Shown here: positions 25,422-33,069 of the stretch, piece by piece | Numbering within the stretch: the stretch's first letter is position 1 | How the letters are laid out: each line of letters begins with the position of its first letter | The notes under the pieces: generated by a model | What the model saw: the letters and a program-made list of their open reading frames with translations, nothing else | What the model was told of the DNA's origin: nothing | Database searches by the model: none | From: Paenibacillus sp. Root444D2 | GTDB lineage: Bacteria > Bacillota > Bacilli > Paenibacillales > NBRC-103111 | Assembly: GCF_001426375.1 (NCBI RefSeq) | Contig: NZ_LMEO01000052.1 | Location: 201,833 to 265,832 of the forward strand | Length of the DNA stretch: 64,000 nucleotides | Reading direction: 5' to 3' | Program-made: the position numbers and the translations under genes

Positions 25422-25892
25422 TTGTATAACCAAAATAATAATCAAGACAAAACTAAACAAGTCATTGACGCAGCAGCTCAAGCCGCATCAAATGCTGTAA
25501 CACAAGCTGCATCTAATGCTGTAACACAAGCTGCAAACCAATCATCGACTTCTATTCAAACAGAAGCTTTAACTTCTCAGGTAACAACTCAAACTGCAAA
25601 AACAATCAACCCTCATCAAACAGCTCAACAGGTTGAGCAACAAGCTCAGCAAACTATTCAGAAATCGCAGCAATTGAATCAGCAGGTACAACAACAATCT
25701 CTGCAAGTAACCCAACAAGCAACCCAAGCCCTTGAAACTGCAGTTCAAGCGGACCAATTAGCGCAGCAAGCTCATCAGCTAGCTGCTACAAGTGCACAAC
25801 AACTACAACAAGCAGAACAAGAGCTCCAACAAGCACAAACAACTTTACAACAAGAACAGTCTACTGCCACCACCATACAAAATCTTCAATAA
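25422..25892 (+). CDS. Gln/Ala-rich, coiled-coil-like low-complexity protein
   Basis: A 156-residue protein made mostly of Gln, Ala and Thr. The N-terminus contains a near-exact repeat (AASNAVTQ twice); the centre and C-terminus are heptad-like QQ-rich helices (VEQQAQQTIQKSQQLNQQV). There is no signal peptide, membrane helix or Cys. The start is TTG at 25422 with AAAGGAGG eight bases upstream. I do not recognise a family. Composition, leader and spore-former context suggest a spore coat or structural protein, but this is inference. A terminator follows directly. Confidence 0.8.
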   Translation: MYNQNNNQDKTKQVIDAAAQAASNAVTQAASNAVTQAANQSSTSIQTEALTSQVTTQTAKTINPHQTAQQVEQQAQQTIQKSQQLNQQVQQQSLQVTQQATQALETAVQADQLAQQAHQLAATSAQQLQQAEQELQQAQTTLQQEQSTATTIQNLQ

Positions 25893-25898
25893 AAAAGT

Positions 25899-25934
25899 AG
25901 AAGTTCCCTTCCTAAACCGAGGGGACTTCTTTTC
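25899..25934 (+). terminator. Terminator of the Gln-rich gene
   Basis: AGAAGTTCCCT pairs with AGGGGACTTCT (one mismatch) and is followed by TTTTC. Confidence 0.8.
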
Positions 25935-26115
25935 ATTTAACTTAGAAACTTCTAAAAACCCTTCAAACACCGGCAGCTGCTTGCGACGTTCTAACGGTAT
26001 TCCTTTCAAGCATTGGAGGAATAAACATTTTCTTCATAACCCATAATAATGATACACCATCCTTAGAGCTATTTGCGACTAATGGAAATTCGAAGGAAGT
26101 AAGGAGCCTTGTAAA

Positions 26116-26208
26116 ATGAAGAAATTAATAACCCCCAGTTCCTTTATTTGTTTGAGCATTGCAACTGCCATATCATTTCCAGTTTACTTCGCTCTTAAAG
26201 GAAGATGA
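26116..26208 (+). CDS. Small hydrophobic peptide, 30 residues
   Basis: An ATG nine bases after AAGGAG opens a 30-codon frame starting MKKLITPSSF and ending FALKGR, with one hydrophobic stretch in the middle and positive charges at both ends. That is the layout of a single-pass small membrane protein. No family is recognisable. It lies alone between the Gln-rich gene and the dispersed repeat. Confidence 0.4.
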   Translation: MKKLITPSSFICLSIATAISFPVYFALKGR

Positions 26209-26250
26209 ATGACATAGGTGAATAAACCCGGAGGCAATACGTTTTACAAG

Positions 26251-26363
26251 TCTATGACAAACTATTTTACAAACGGTGACAAAGTGAATTATAACTCGCA
26301 ACATTTGTTATTGTTAGTTGTAATTCACTCTGGCATTGGAAACACCCTTAAAGGGGTGTTTTG
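26251..26363. repeat. Dispersed repeat element, full copy, ending in a terminator hairpin
   Basis: 26251-26300 recurs at 38518-38567 with 47 of 50 bases identical. Its inner part (GTGAATTATAACT) is complementary to AGTTGTAATTCAC at about 26316-26328, so the element can fold. It ends with an AACACCC/GGGTGTT hairpin plus T run (26340-26363). The right half recurs at 34948-34999. It may be a small non-autonomous mobile element. Confidence 0.65.
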
Positions 26364-26456
26364 TAACATTTAGCGTATTTCGTTGAATTATTTTGGATTA
26401 TTCTACTTTTCAGCGGCAATGACATGAATATAGCACCACCGATCGCACATAAACGG

Positions 26457-27560
26457 TTACGAATCAATTTCCGTAAGCCAAACCGGGCGATTTTCTTCCA
26501 TAGACCGATAAGCAGCAAACAGCGTCTGCATTGTGAGCAAATTATCTTGAACACTATTTTCCGGCTCGCGCTCTTCTTCAATCGCACACAACAATTCTCC
26601 CATCGTGCCTAAAAACGCATCCGGAAACCATCTGCCTTCAAGTTGCGGTGTAAACCAGTAAGCTGGATCAATCTGGCGGGAAGTAAAGCTTAAAGTATCT
26701 TTCTGACCGATAGGGTAATTATATAAAGCCCCGTTGGTACCTTTGATCACCCCTTCAGTTCCTTCAAAACGGAATGTAGCATACCAATCATCTTGTCCAG
26801 CAATATTGTTATGATTGTCGTGAATGAGTCCTCTTATCACGTCACCAGGAAATTTCATATGAATCAATGTGCGTGTTTCACCAATACAAACTTGACCTGG
26901 GAATTTAGCTCCATCAGCGTATACATAATCTGGCGTTCCCAATAATGAGCGGATGGCATCAATATAATGGATACTGTGATACATCAACTCTGGATGATCA
27001 ATTTTCGTTATCCATGGCCAAAGCGACCAATCCGTATTCACATTCACTTGAATCGAGGCTTGTGTAACCTGTCCTAACCAACCTCTTTGAATGATTGTAC
27101 GGCTTGCCCGAATTCCCGGCGCCCAGCGCAATTGCTGATTAACGGCTCCTTTAACACCCGCTAACTCACATGCTTCCACAATGCGTTTGGCATCTGCATA
27201 GGATTCGCTTAGCGGCTTTTGACAAAGGATATGTTTGCCTTTCGCTACTGCACGCTCGGCCACTTCAGGTTGAAATTTAGAAGGGATGGCAATATCAACA
27301 ACTTCAATTTCGGGATGATCCAATAACTCGTCTAGCGTTCCAAAAACGTTTTTGAGTGTAAATTCACTTCCGACTTTTTCTGCTTGACCGCGATTAGTGT
27401 CATAAATCCCGACAACGTTCAGACCGCCCATTCGATAAGCTGGCAGATGGCAGTTCTCTACAATAGCACCAGCTCCAACAATACCGATTCCCTTGCCTTT
27501 ATTCTGAGGTACCTTGGGTTTGTAGTCTAAATCTAGTAAAGCACTTTGCTTCAGTTCCAT
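26457..27560 (-). CDS. Gfo/Idh/MocA-family oxidoreductase
   Basis: A 367-residue NAD(P)-dependent dehydrogenase of sugar or sugar-acid type. The N-terminal Rossmann domain has GIVGAGAIVENCHLPAY, and the family motif E/CxKPL appears as CQKPLSESY; the C-terminal alpha/beta dimer domain follows. The catalytic His of many relatives may be in YHSIHYIDAI. I choose the ATG at 27560, nine bases after AAGGGTG, over a TTG four codons earlier. It is the last gene of the CoA-transferase/MaoC cluster, and the only redox enzyme in it. Confidence 0.9.
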   Translation of the reverse strand: MELKQSALLDLDYKPKVPQNKGKGIGIVGAGAIVENCHLPAYRMGGLNVVGIYDTNRGQAEKVGSEFTLKNVFGTLDELLDHPEIEVVDIAIPSKFQPEVAERAVAKGKHILCQKPLSESYADAKRIVEACELAGVKGAVNQQLRWAPGIRASRTIIQRGWLGQVTQASIQVNVNTDWSLWPWITKIDHPELMYHSIHYIDAIRSLLGTPDYVYADGAKFPGQVCIGETRTLIHMKFPGDVIRGLIHDNHNNIAGQDDWYATFRFEGTEGVIKGTNGALYNYPIGQKDTLSFTSRQIDPAYWFTPQLEGRWFPDAFLGTMGELLCAIEEEREPENSVQDNLLTMQTLFAAYRSMEENRPVWLTEIDS

Positions 27561-27579
27561 TGTGATCAACACCCTTCGC

Positions 27580-28020
27580 CTATTTCTTCTTCACCAACAA
27601 TAAGTGAGCGCAAGCCAAGACTACTTGATTATGTTGATTTAGTACTTCTACTTGTTCAGTCACGATTCCGTAAGCTGGACGCTTCGGATATTCGGCTTTG
27701 GTGGAAATTGTTGTGCGAACACGAATCGTATCCCCGATATGCACAGGTTTAACAAACCGAAGCCGATCGTAACCATACGAGAACGCCTCTGGATTCATTA
27801 CGCCTGCAGACATTCCGATCCCTACACTAAATATGAGTGTTCCATGTGCGATGCGCTCTCCAAAATCCTGCGTTTTACACCATTCGGCATCCATATGGTG
27901 CGGGAAAAAGTCCCCCGTTTGACCCGCGTGCATAACAATATCTGTTTCGGTAATCGTTCTGCCTAATGTTATCCGTGAAGAGTCTACTTCATAATCCTCG
28001 AAAAATTGAGTCTGGATCAT
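27580..28020 (-). CDS. MaoC-type hydratase/dehydratase with intact catalytic motif
   Basis: A hot-dog-fold protein of 146 residues from the ATG at 28020 (GGAG nine bases upstream); an alternative ATG at 28035 adds five residues. The (R)-hydratase motif is present as TGDFFPHHMD, keeping the catalytic Asp and His of GDxxPxH. Members hydrate enoyl-CoA or dehydrate hydroxyacyl-CoA. A second MaoC gene in the same cluster lacks this His, so the two may form a heteromer. The 5' end overlaps the end of the amidohydrolase region closely. Confidence 0.88.
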   Translation of the reverse strand: MIQTQFFEDYEVDSSRITLGRTITETDIVMHAGQTGDFFPHHMDAEWCKTQDFGERIAHGTLIFSVGIGMSAGVMNPEAFSYGYDRLRFVKPVHIGDTIRVRTTISTKAEYPKRPAYGIVTEQVEVLNQHNQVVLACAHLLLVKKK

Positions 28021-28042
28021 TTCATTATTCTCCATTCTATTT

Positions 28043-28876
28043 TTATAGACGATAAAAGTTTGCAGCTGTATGTCCAAGCACGGCATCAATTTCGGATTTC
28101 GAACGACCTTCTAGCGCTTTGTTTGTTTCTTTCCATACTTTAGCATAATCACCGGCCAAATTCGCTACAGGCCAATCACTGCCGAACATGAGACGTTCCG
28201 CTCCGAATATCTCGAATGCATAATCAATATATGGTTTAATATCTGCAGCCGACCAGCTCTCCCAATCCGCAGCAGTATTCAGCCCAGATAATTTGGCGTA
28301 TACATTCGGATAAGAAGCCGCTTTCTTCATCTGACTTGCCCAAGGCTCCATCTGCCCATCCTTAATTGGCGGTTTAGCTAAATGATCAATGACAATTTTT
28401 AGATTGGGTACTTTTTCAGCAAGCGTCGGTACATGCTCTAGATGTCTTGGTAATACTGCCACGACATCAAAAGTCATACCGAATGATGCTAACACCTTTA
28501 ATCCTTCTATGACATTATCCTGTACGACCCAATCTGGATCCTGCTCCTCATGAATCAGATGGCGGACGCCTTTATATACAGGATTTTTTGTATACAGCTC
28601 TAGCTTCTTCGCAGCTTCGTCCGGTTTATTCAGCGGTACCCAGCCTACTACACCCGCTACCCAATCATACTTGGCAGCGGTTTCAAGCATATAATCAGTA
28701 TCTTCGTAGGAATCCATCGCTTGTACGAGGACCGTTTTATCAATCCCAGCGTCATTAATTAGCGGTTCGAGCTCAGGTGCTTCAATTGTACGGTATAGAG
28801 GTCCATAAGCAGGTACTAGCCACGGGTAGGCAACTTTATCCAAATTCCAAAAATGCTGATGGGCATCAATTCTCAT
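28043..28876 (-). CDS. Amidohydrolase family 2 protein, L-fuconolactonase-like
   Basis: A 277-residue TIM-barrel hydrolase beginning MRIDAHQHFWN, with the HxH metal pair of the family, a His in VIDHLAKPP and the C-terminal catalytic Asp in MFGSDWPVA. The nearest characterised relatives open sugar lactones (L-fuconolactone, L-rhamnonolactone) or 2-pyrone-4,6-dicarboxylate. It lies between the two MaoC genes with gaps below 25 bases, so it belongs to the same operon. A lactone or cyclic ester intermediate in the pathway is likely (inference). Confidence 0.88.
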   Translation of the reverse strand: MRIDAHQHFWNLDKVAYPWLVPAYGPLYRTIEAPELEPLINDAGIDKTVLVQAMDSYEDTDYMLETAAKYDWVAGVVGWVPLNKPDEAAKKLELYTKNPVYKGVRHLIHEEQDPDWVVQDNVIEGLKVLASFGMTFDVVAVLPRHLEHVPTLAEKVPNLKIVIDHLAKPPIKDGQMEPWASQMKKAASYPNVYAKLSGLNTAADWESWSAADIKPYIDYAFEIFGAERLMFGSDWPVANLAGDYAKVWKETNKALEGRSKSEIDAVLGHTAANFYRL

Positions 28877-28882
28877 CTCTCA

Positions 28883-29407
28883 TCATCCCTTTTTCTCGAT
28901 TTGATCTTGCCATTGTTCCGGATTACGGTACTTCACCGTTTGTAAATGTTCACAGTAGAGGGCGAGCTCGCCTTCATTTTTATAAACTTCGTAACTGACT
29001 TTGACTAACCCTAACTCTTTGTACTTAGGACGCTTTTCCATATGCGTGCGCACCGTGTAAATGGTGTCTCCGATAAATACAGGTTTAATGAAACGAAGCT
29101 TATCATAACCATAGCTAAATGTGTGAATATTGTTATGTGCCATCAATCCTAGACCTACACTGAACACAAAAGCCCCAGCAACTAATCTACGCTGAAAAAT
29201 GCCTTCTTCTTTGGCAAAAATTTCGTCAGCTACGTACGGGTGCATATCCATCACTAATGCGTTAAATTGCATGCTCTCCCCCTCTGATAGCGTACGACGC
29301 ATGGAACGGATCTTTTTACCTACCTCAAACTCTTCATACATCCAATCTTCCGTATTAAACAAAGGGAGTTCTTGGTGTGGACGGTTACCCTTTTTCGATT
29401 CGTTCAT
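28883..29407 (-). CDS. MaoC-like protein apparently lacking the catalytic His
   Basis: A 174-residue hot-dog-fold protein. The segment aligned with the hydratase motif reads ALVMDMHPYVADE: the Asp is kept but the position of the catalytic His is Val. The rest resembles the other MaoC gene (FSYGYDKLRFIKPVFIGDTI versus FSYGYDRLRFVKPVHIGDTI). This suggests an inactive partner that binds substrate while the neighbour catalyses, as in known two-gene MaoC hydratases of actinobacteria. Its start overlaps the end of the CoA-transferase gene by 23 bases. Confidence 0.85.
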   Translation of the reverse strand: MNESKKGNRPHQELPLFNTEDWMYEEFEVGKKIRSMRRTLSEGESMQFNALVMDMHPYVADEIFAKEEGIFQRRLVAGAFVFSVGLGLMAHNNIHTFSYGYDKLRFIKPVFIGDTIYTVRTHMEKRPKYKELGLVKVSYEVYKNEGELALYCEHLQTVKYRNPEQWQDQIEKKG

Positions 29408-30566
29408 TTCCTGCCAGCTCCTTCATGATTGATAGATTATCCTGACCGAGCTTCGGTGAACCAATGGTCGATGTGAACATTTGTCCGTCTATTCGGATTG
29501 GACATCTCGTAGTTAAGAGGCTTGTGCCATTGTTACGAGTGATCAGTTGGGTCATGTTTAATGTTTTGAATCCTTCGTGCAGCAATAACTGATCCCAAGA
29601 CATCACGTCAGCACACCAATAATCTGCGGGTTCAAGGATGGAGAGCCATCGCTGCGTTGATTCGTTCTGTAGATGCTCCGCAAGGATTCGCTTGATTTCA
29701 TCGCGCTTCGTCGCCCATTCATTCGGATCGGTATAGGTCATTAAAGCTTTACATTCCAGTAACTTGCCAAGTTCTAGAACGGACCCCATTGCCAGTGCGA
29801 TATAGCCATCTTTAGTCTTGTAGATACTATAAGGAGCCCTCAAATAAGCATGCGCATTATGAATACTGCTCCTTTCGGGAAGCTTGCCTCCATCATTCAA
29901 ATACGTTGTTAACACCTCGAATTGAAAATCCAGCGTAGCCTCAAGCAAACTCGCTTGAACGAAAGACCCTTCACTCGAAAGCCCACGTCGCACTAAGCAA
30001 GCTAAAATCCCTTGAACAAGTTGTGCGCCTGCCATCATATCCGCAATAGCTAAACCAAATGGCATAGGGGGCTGGTCTGCATCACCGTTAAGCCACGCGA
30101 GGCCTGTTAACGATTGTACGAGTAAATCCTGCCCAGGCCTGTCGCGCCATGGACCTTCATGGCCATAGCCTGTAATTTCACCGTATATGAGCGAAGGGTT
30201 TATTTCTTGAACTTGCTTGTAGTCCAGTCCAAGTCGTTCCATAACACCCGGCCGAAAGTTTTCAATAAGTACATCTGCTTTACGAATTAAGGTTTTAACG
30301 GTTTCAAGTTCATCCGTATTTTTCAAATCCACAGCGAAACTTTCTTTATTCCGATTAATGGAATGAAATAACGTGCTATCTCCGTCTAACTCCATATTGG
30401 AAATATATAAAGTTCGACATATATCACCGGTTCCGGAACGCTCTATTTTGATCACCCTTGCACCGAGGTCGGCTAATCGCAAAGCAGCAGAAGGTCCGGA
30501 AAGGAACTGACTGAAGTCCAGAACGAGAATACCATCCAGCGGTTTGTGGATTGTTGTTATTGTCAT
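29385..30566 (-). CDS. Class III (CaiB/BaiF) CoA-transferase, copy 2
   Basis: A 393-residue family III CoA-transferase. It has the N-terminal LDFSQFLSGPSAALRLADLGARVIKIE block, IENFRPG and the likely nucleophilic Asp176 in FGLAIADMMAG, equivalent to the Asp that forms the acyl-anhydride in formyl-CoA transferase. It is strongly similar over its full length to the neighbouring copy 1, from which it presumably arose by duplication. GGAG precedes the ATG. It moves CoA between carboxylic acids; the acids are unknown here. Confidence 0.92.
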   Translation of the reverse strand: MTITTIHKPLDGILVLDFSQFLSGPSAALRLADLGARVIKIERSGTGDICRTLYISNMELDGDSTLFHSINRNKESFAVDLKNTDELETVKTLIRKADVLIENFRPGVMERLGLDYKQVQEINPSLIYGEITGYGHEGPWRDRPGQDLLVQSLTGLAWLNGDADQPPMPFGLAIADMMAGAQLVQGILACLVRRGLSSEGSFVQASLLEATLDFQFEVLTTYLNDGGKLPERSSIHNAHAYLRAPYSIYKTKDGYIALAMGSVLELGKLLECKALMTYTDPNEWATKRDEIKRILAEHLQNESTQRWLSILEPADYWCADVMSWDQLLLHEGFKTLNMTQLITRNNGTSLLTTRCPIRIDGQMFTSTIGSPKLGQDNLSIMKELAGNERIEKG

Positions 30567-30618
30567 GCCGTCAACTCCATTTATAGGGATCTTTGCGTGC
30601 GCGCAAAATCTCTCTGCT

Positions 30619-31776
30619 TTAATGGCTCACTTCACTCAGAAGAAATTCTTTATCCAAGCTTTCATTATCTTCACCGATGCGTGGGGCCCACTTGTCTGAT
30701 TCAAGTCGGGTTCCGTTAATCCGAATTGGACATCGTGTCATTCGTAGGCTAGGGGTTCCGGGTCTCGTGATTTCCTGAATCATGTTCAGCGTTTTAAATC
30801 CTTCGTGTTCAAGCAATCGATCCCATGTATAAACATCGGCGCACCAATAGTCAGCAGGTTCTAGTCTCCCTAGCCATGCCTGCGTCGTTCGTGTCTTGAG
30901 GTGAGCTGCTAAGATGCTCTTGATTTCATCTCGGCACGTGAACCAAGTTTTCGGATCGCTAAATGACGCTAATGCATCACATTCTAGAAGCTCCCCAACC
31001 CGGATAATCGAACCCATGGCAAGCGCAAGATAACCATCTGCCGTTTCATAAATTCCGTATGGAGCCCCTAAATAGGCATGCGCGTTATTCACAGAGCTGC
31101 GCACAGGAAGTTGTCCGCCATCATTCAAATGCGTCGTCAGTACCTCAAACTGGAAATCCAAAATCGATTCAAGCAGACTAACTTCCACTAGCCCTCCAAT
31201 GCCTGTGCGTCCACGACGTACAAGACAAGCAAGAATGCCTTGAACTAGATGTGCGCCAGTAAATAAATCGACTACAGCAAGTGCAAAAGGAACAGGAGGT
31301 TGATCTCCATTTCCGTTTAGCCAAGCTAAGCCGGATAACGATTGGATTAACAAATCTTGACCTGGCTTCCCTTTCCAGGGTCCTTCTTTCCCATATCCGG
31401 TAACACTGCCATAGACTATTTTCGGATTGATTCGTTTCACACTTTCATAATCTAATCCTAGTTTTCCCATCGTTCCCGGGCGGAAATTTTCTATCATCAC
31501 GTCGGCCTGTTCAATTAGCTTTTTAACTTTGATGAGATCATCAGAGTCTTTTAAATCCGCTTGATAGCTTTCCTTATTTCGGTTGATCGTATGGAATAGC
31601 ACGCTATCGCCATCCGATAACAAGTTATTTAAGGACAATTGACGGCAAGAGTCACCGGTTTCAGGCCTTTCTATCTTAATTACTCGCGCACCAAGATCCG
31701 CAAGACGGAGTGCAGCAGATGGCCCGGAAAGATATTGACTGAAATCGAGCACGACGAGTCCTTCAAGCGGTTTCAT
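30619..31776 (-). CDS. Class III (CaiB/BaiF) CoA-transferase, copy 1
   Basis: A 385-residue paralogue of the next gene, with LDFSQYLSGPSAALRLADLGARVIKIE-type N-terminus and a likely catalytic Asp170 in FALAVVDLFTG. Both copies keep the Asp, so both could be active, as homodimers or as an interlocked heterodimer. The ATG shares four bases (ATGA) with the stop of the upstream gene, and its GGAGGATC ribosome site lies within that gene, so translation is coupled. Confidence 0.92.
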   Translation of the reverse strand: MKPLEGLVVLDFSQYLSGPSAALRLADLGARVIKIERPETGDSCRQLSLNNLLSDGDSVLFHTINRNKESYQADLKDSDDLIKVKKLIEQADVMIENFRPGTMGKLGLDYESVKRINPKIVYGSVTGYGKEGPWKGKPGQDLLIQSLSGLAWLNGNGDQPPVPFALAVVDLFTGAHLVQGILACLVRRGRTGIGGLVEVSLLESILDFQFEVLTTHLNDGGQLPVRSSVNNAHAYLGAPYGIYETADGYLALAMGSIIRVGELLECDALASFSDPKTWFTCRDEIKSILAAHLKTRTTQAWLGRLEPADYWCADVYTWDRLLEHEGFKTLNMIQEITRPGTPSLRMTRCPIRINGTRLESDKWAPRIGEDNESLDKEFLLSEVSH

Positions 31777-32927
31777 GGATGATCCTCCTTTAGCGATTCG
31801 CGATATAGACTATCCATCTTTGCCAATACTTCTTTGGGATTACTGCCATAACGAATATAATCTCGGATAACATCACCTGCATGATCTTGGAAGTGAAAAT
31901 ATCCGCTATAACGAGGACGCATATAAGCGCGATCCAATGCGGGTAACGTGTCTTTGTAATAATTTTGCGTTTGGCGATTGACCTCTTCATCAAGCCAAGC
32001 GGCTCTGTGTCCGGGCTGGCCGCCGCTCTCGAAATAAATGGTTTTTTGAATACCCGCGCTTGCCGTAAACATGGCGAAATTTAACGCATCATCCATTTGC
32101 GCGCATTTGACTGAAATAGCGAGCCCCGTTCCGCCTAAGGTTGATCTCAGTTTCCCATGATCCCCTATAGACACCATATCAGTAGAGCTTACTACATATT
32201 TGGAGTAGCCTCGTCTGGCGTAATTGGAATATCCGTAAGCAAAAGGACAATAATAAATATCATTGCGCGTAGACATCGCTTCCATGACCTTAATTGGATT
32301 CCAATCTAACATTTCTGGAGTGCAGTAATTCGTAAGTTCTCGAAGCTGATCCAGCACTTGAAGACCTATATCTGTACTGATAACGCTTTCTTTACTGATA
32401 AAAGGCTCTTCGCCTTGCGTGTAGCAAAGCATATAAAAATTCATCAGTGTATCAATCGGAATTCCTGCAAAAGCAACCTTGCTTTGCTTAGCTAACGCAA
32501 TTAAATCTTCCCACGTTTCTGGCAATGAAAGCCCGTCATTTGCAAATAAATCCGCGCGGTACGAAGCCACAGGAGTTGCCGCGTCAACAGCTAACGCGCT
32601 TTGATAGCCATCAAAATTGTAGCTCAGATGCGATTTACCAACTGTATTTGCAGCTTGATCGGCCATAAACTCGCTTGGAAGCACCTGATCCAAAGGGACC
32701 AAAATGTTTTTATCCGCAGCAAACCCAGCCCATGGATGATCGATAATTAATAAATCGTATTCCTCGGCTAGCTTTTGAATCGGATAATCCGCAAAATGCT
32801 GCAGCGAACGTTTATCCCACGTAATTTCCACATCTGCATGCAGCTCCATATATCGTTGTGAAGCAGCTACAACTGAAACATAACCTCTTGTATGATTCCA
32901 AGTAATGCCACGAAGTTTCTTGATCAT
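31773..32927 (-). CDS. Solute-binding-protein-like protein without export signal
   Basis: A 384-residue protein with the fold pattern of carbohydrate ABC binding proteins (SBP family 1): YDLLIIDHPWAGF, SYNFDGYQSALAVDAATPVASYRADLF, LPETWEDLIALAKQ. It begins MIKKLRGITWNHT directly at the mature domain; there is no hydrophobic signal or lipobox, and no permease genes are nearby. GGTGAGG lies six bases before the ATG, which supports this start. It may be a cytoplasmic ligand-binding protein, perhaps a substrate carrier or sensor for the CoA-transferases (inference). It is the first gene of the operon. Confidence 0.8.
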   Translation of the reverse strand: MIKKLRGITWNHTRGYVSVVAASQRYMELHADVEITWDKRSLQHFADYPIQKLAEEYDLLIIDHPWAGFAADKNILVPLDQVLPSEFMADQAANTVGKSHLSYNFDGYQSALAVDAATPVASYRADLFANDGLSLPETWEDLIALAKQSKVAFAGIPIDTLMNFYMLCYTQGEEPFISKESVISTDIGLQVLDQLRELTNYCTPEMLDWNPIKVMEAMSTRNDIYYCPFAYGYSNYARRGYSKYVVSSTDMVSIGDHGKLRSTLGGTGLAISVKCAQMDDALNFAMFTASAGIQKTIYFESGGQPGHRAAWLDEEVNRQTQNYYKDTLPALDRAYMRPRYSGYFHFQDHAGDVIRDYIRYGSNPKEVLAKMDSLYRESLKEDHP

Positions 32928-32949
32928 TGTTTACCTCACCCTTGGTTTT

Positions 32950-32962
32950 CTGGTACTACCAG
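32950..32962. promoter_or_regulatory. Candidate FadR-type GntR operator
   Basis: CTGGTACTACCAG is a perfect dyad and contains TGGTACTACCA, an exact match to the TNGTNNNACNA pattern known for FadR-subfamily GntR regulators. It lies midway in the 142-base gap between the divergent GntR gene and the CoA-transferase operon. Confidence 0.6.
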
Positions 32963-33069
32963 AGTACCGATATTTGTACGATACCATAAATCCTTGTTAC
33001 CCTCAATCATTTTCAGTATAGTTTAAGTATTAAAGATGATTTCAATGATTTCTAGGAGGTCCTACCTGA

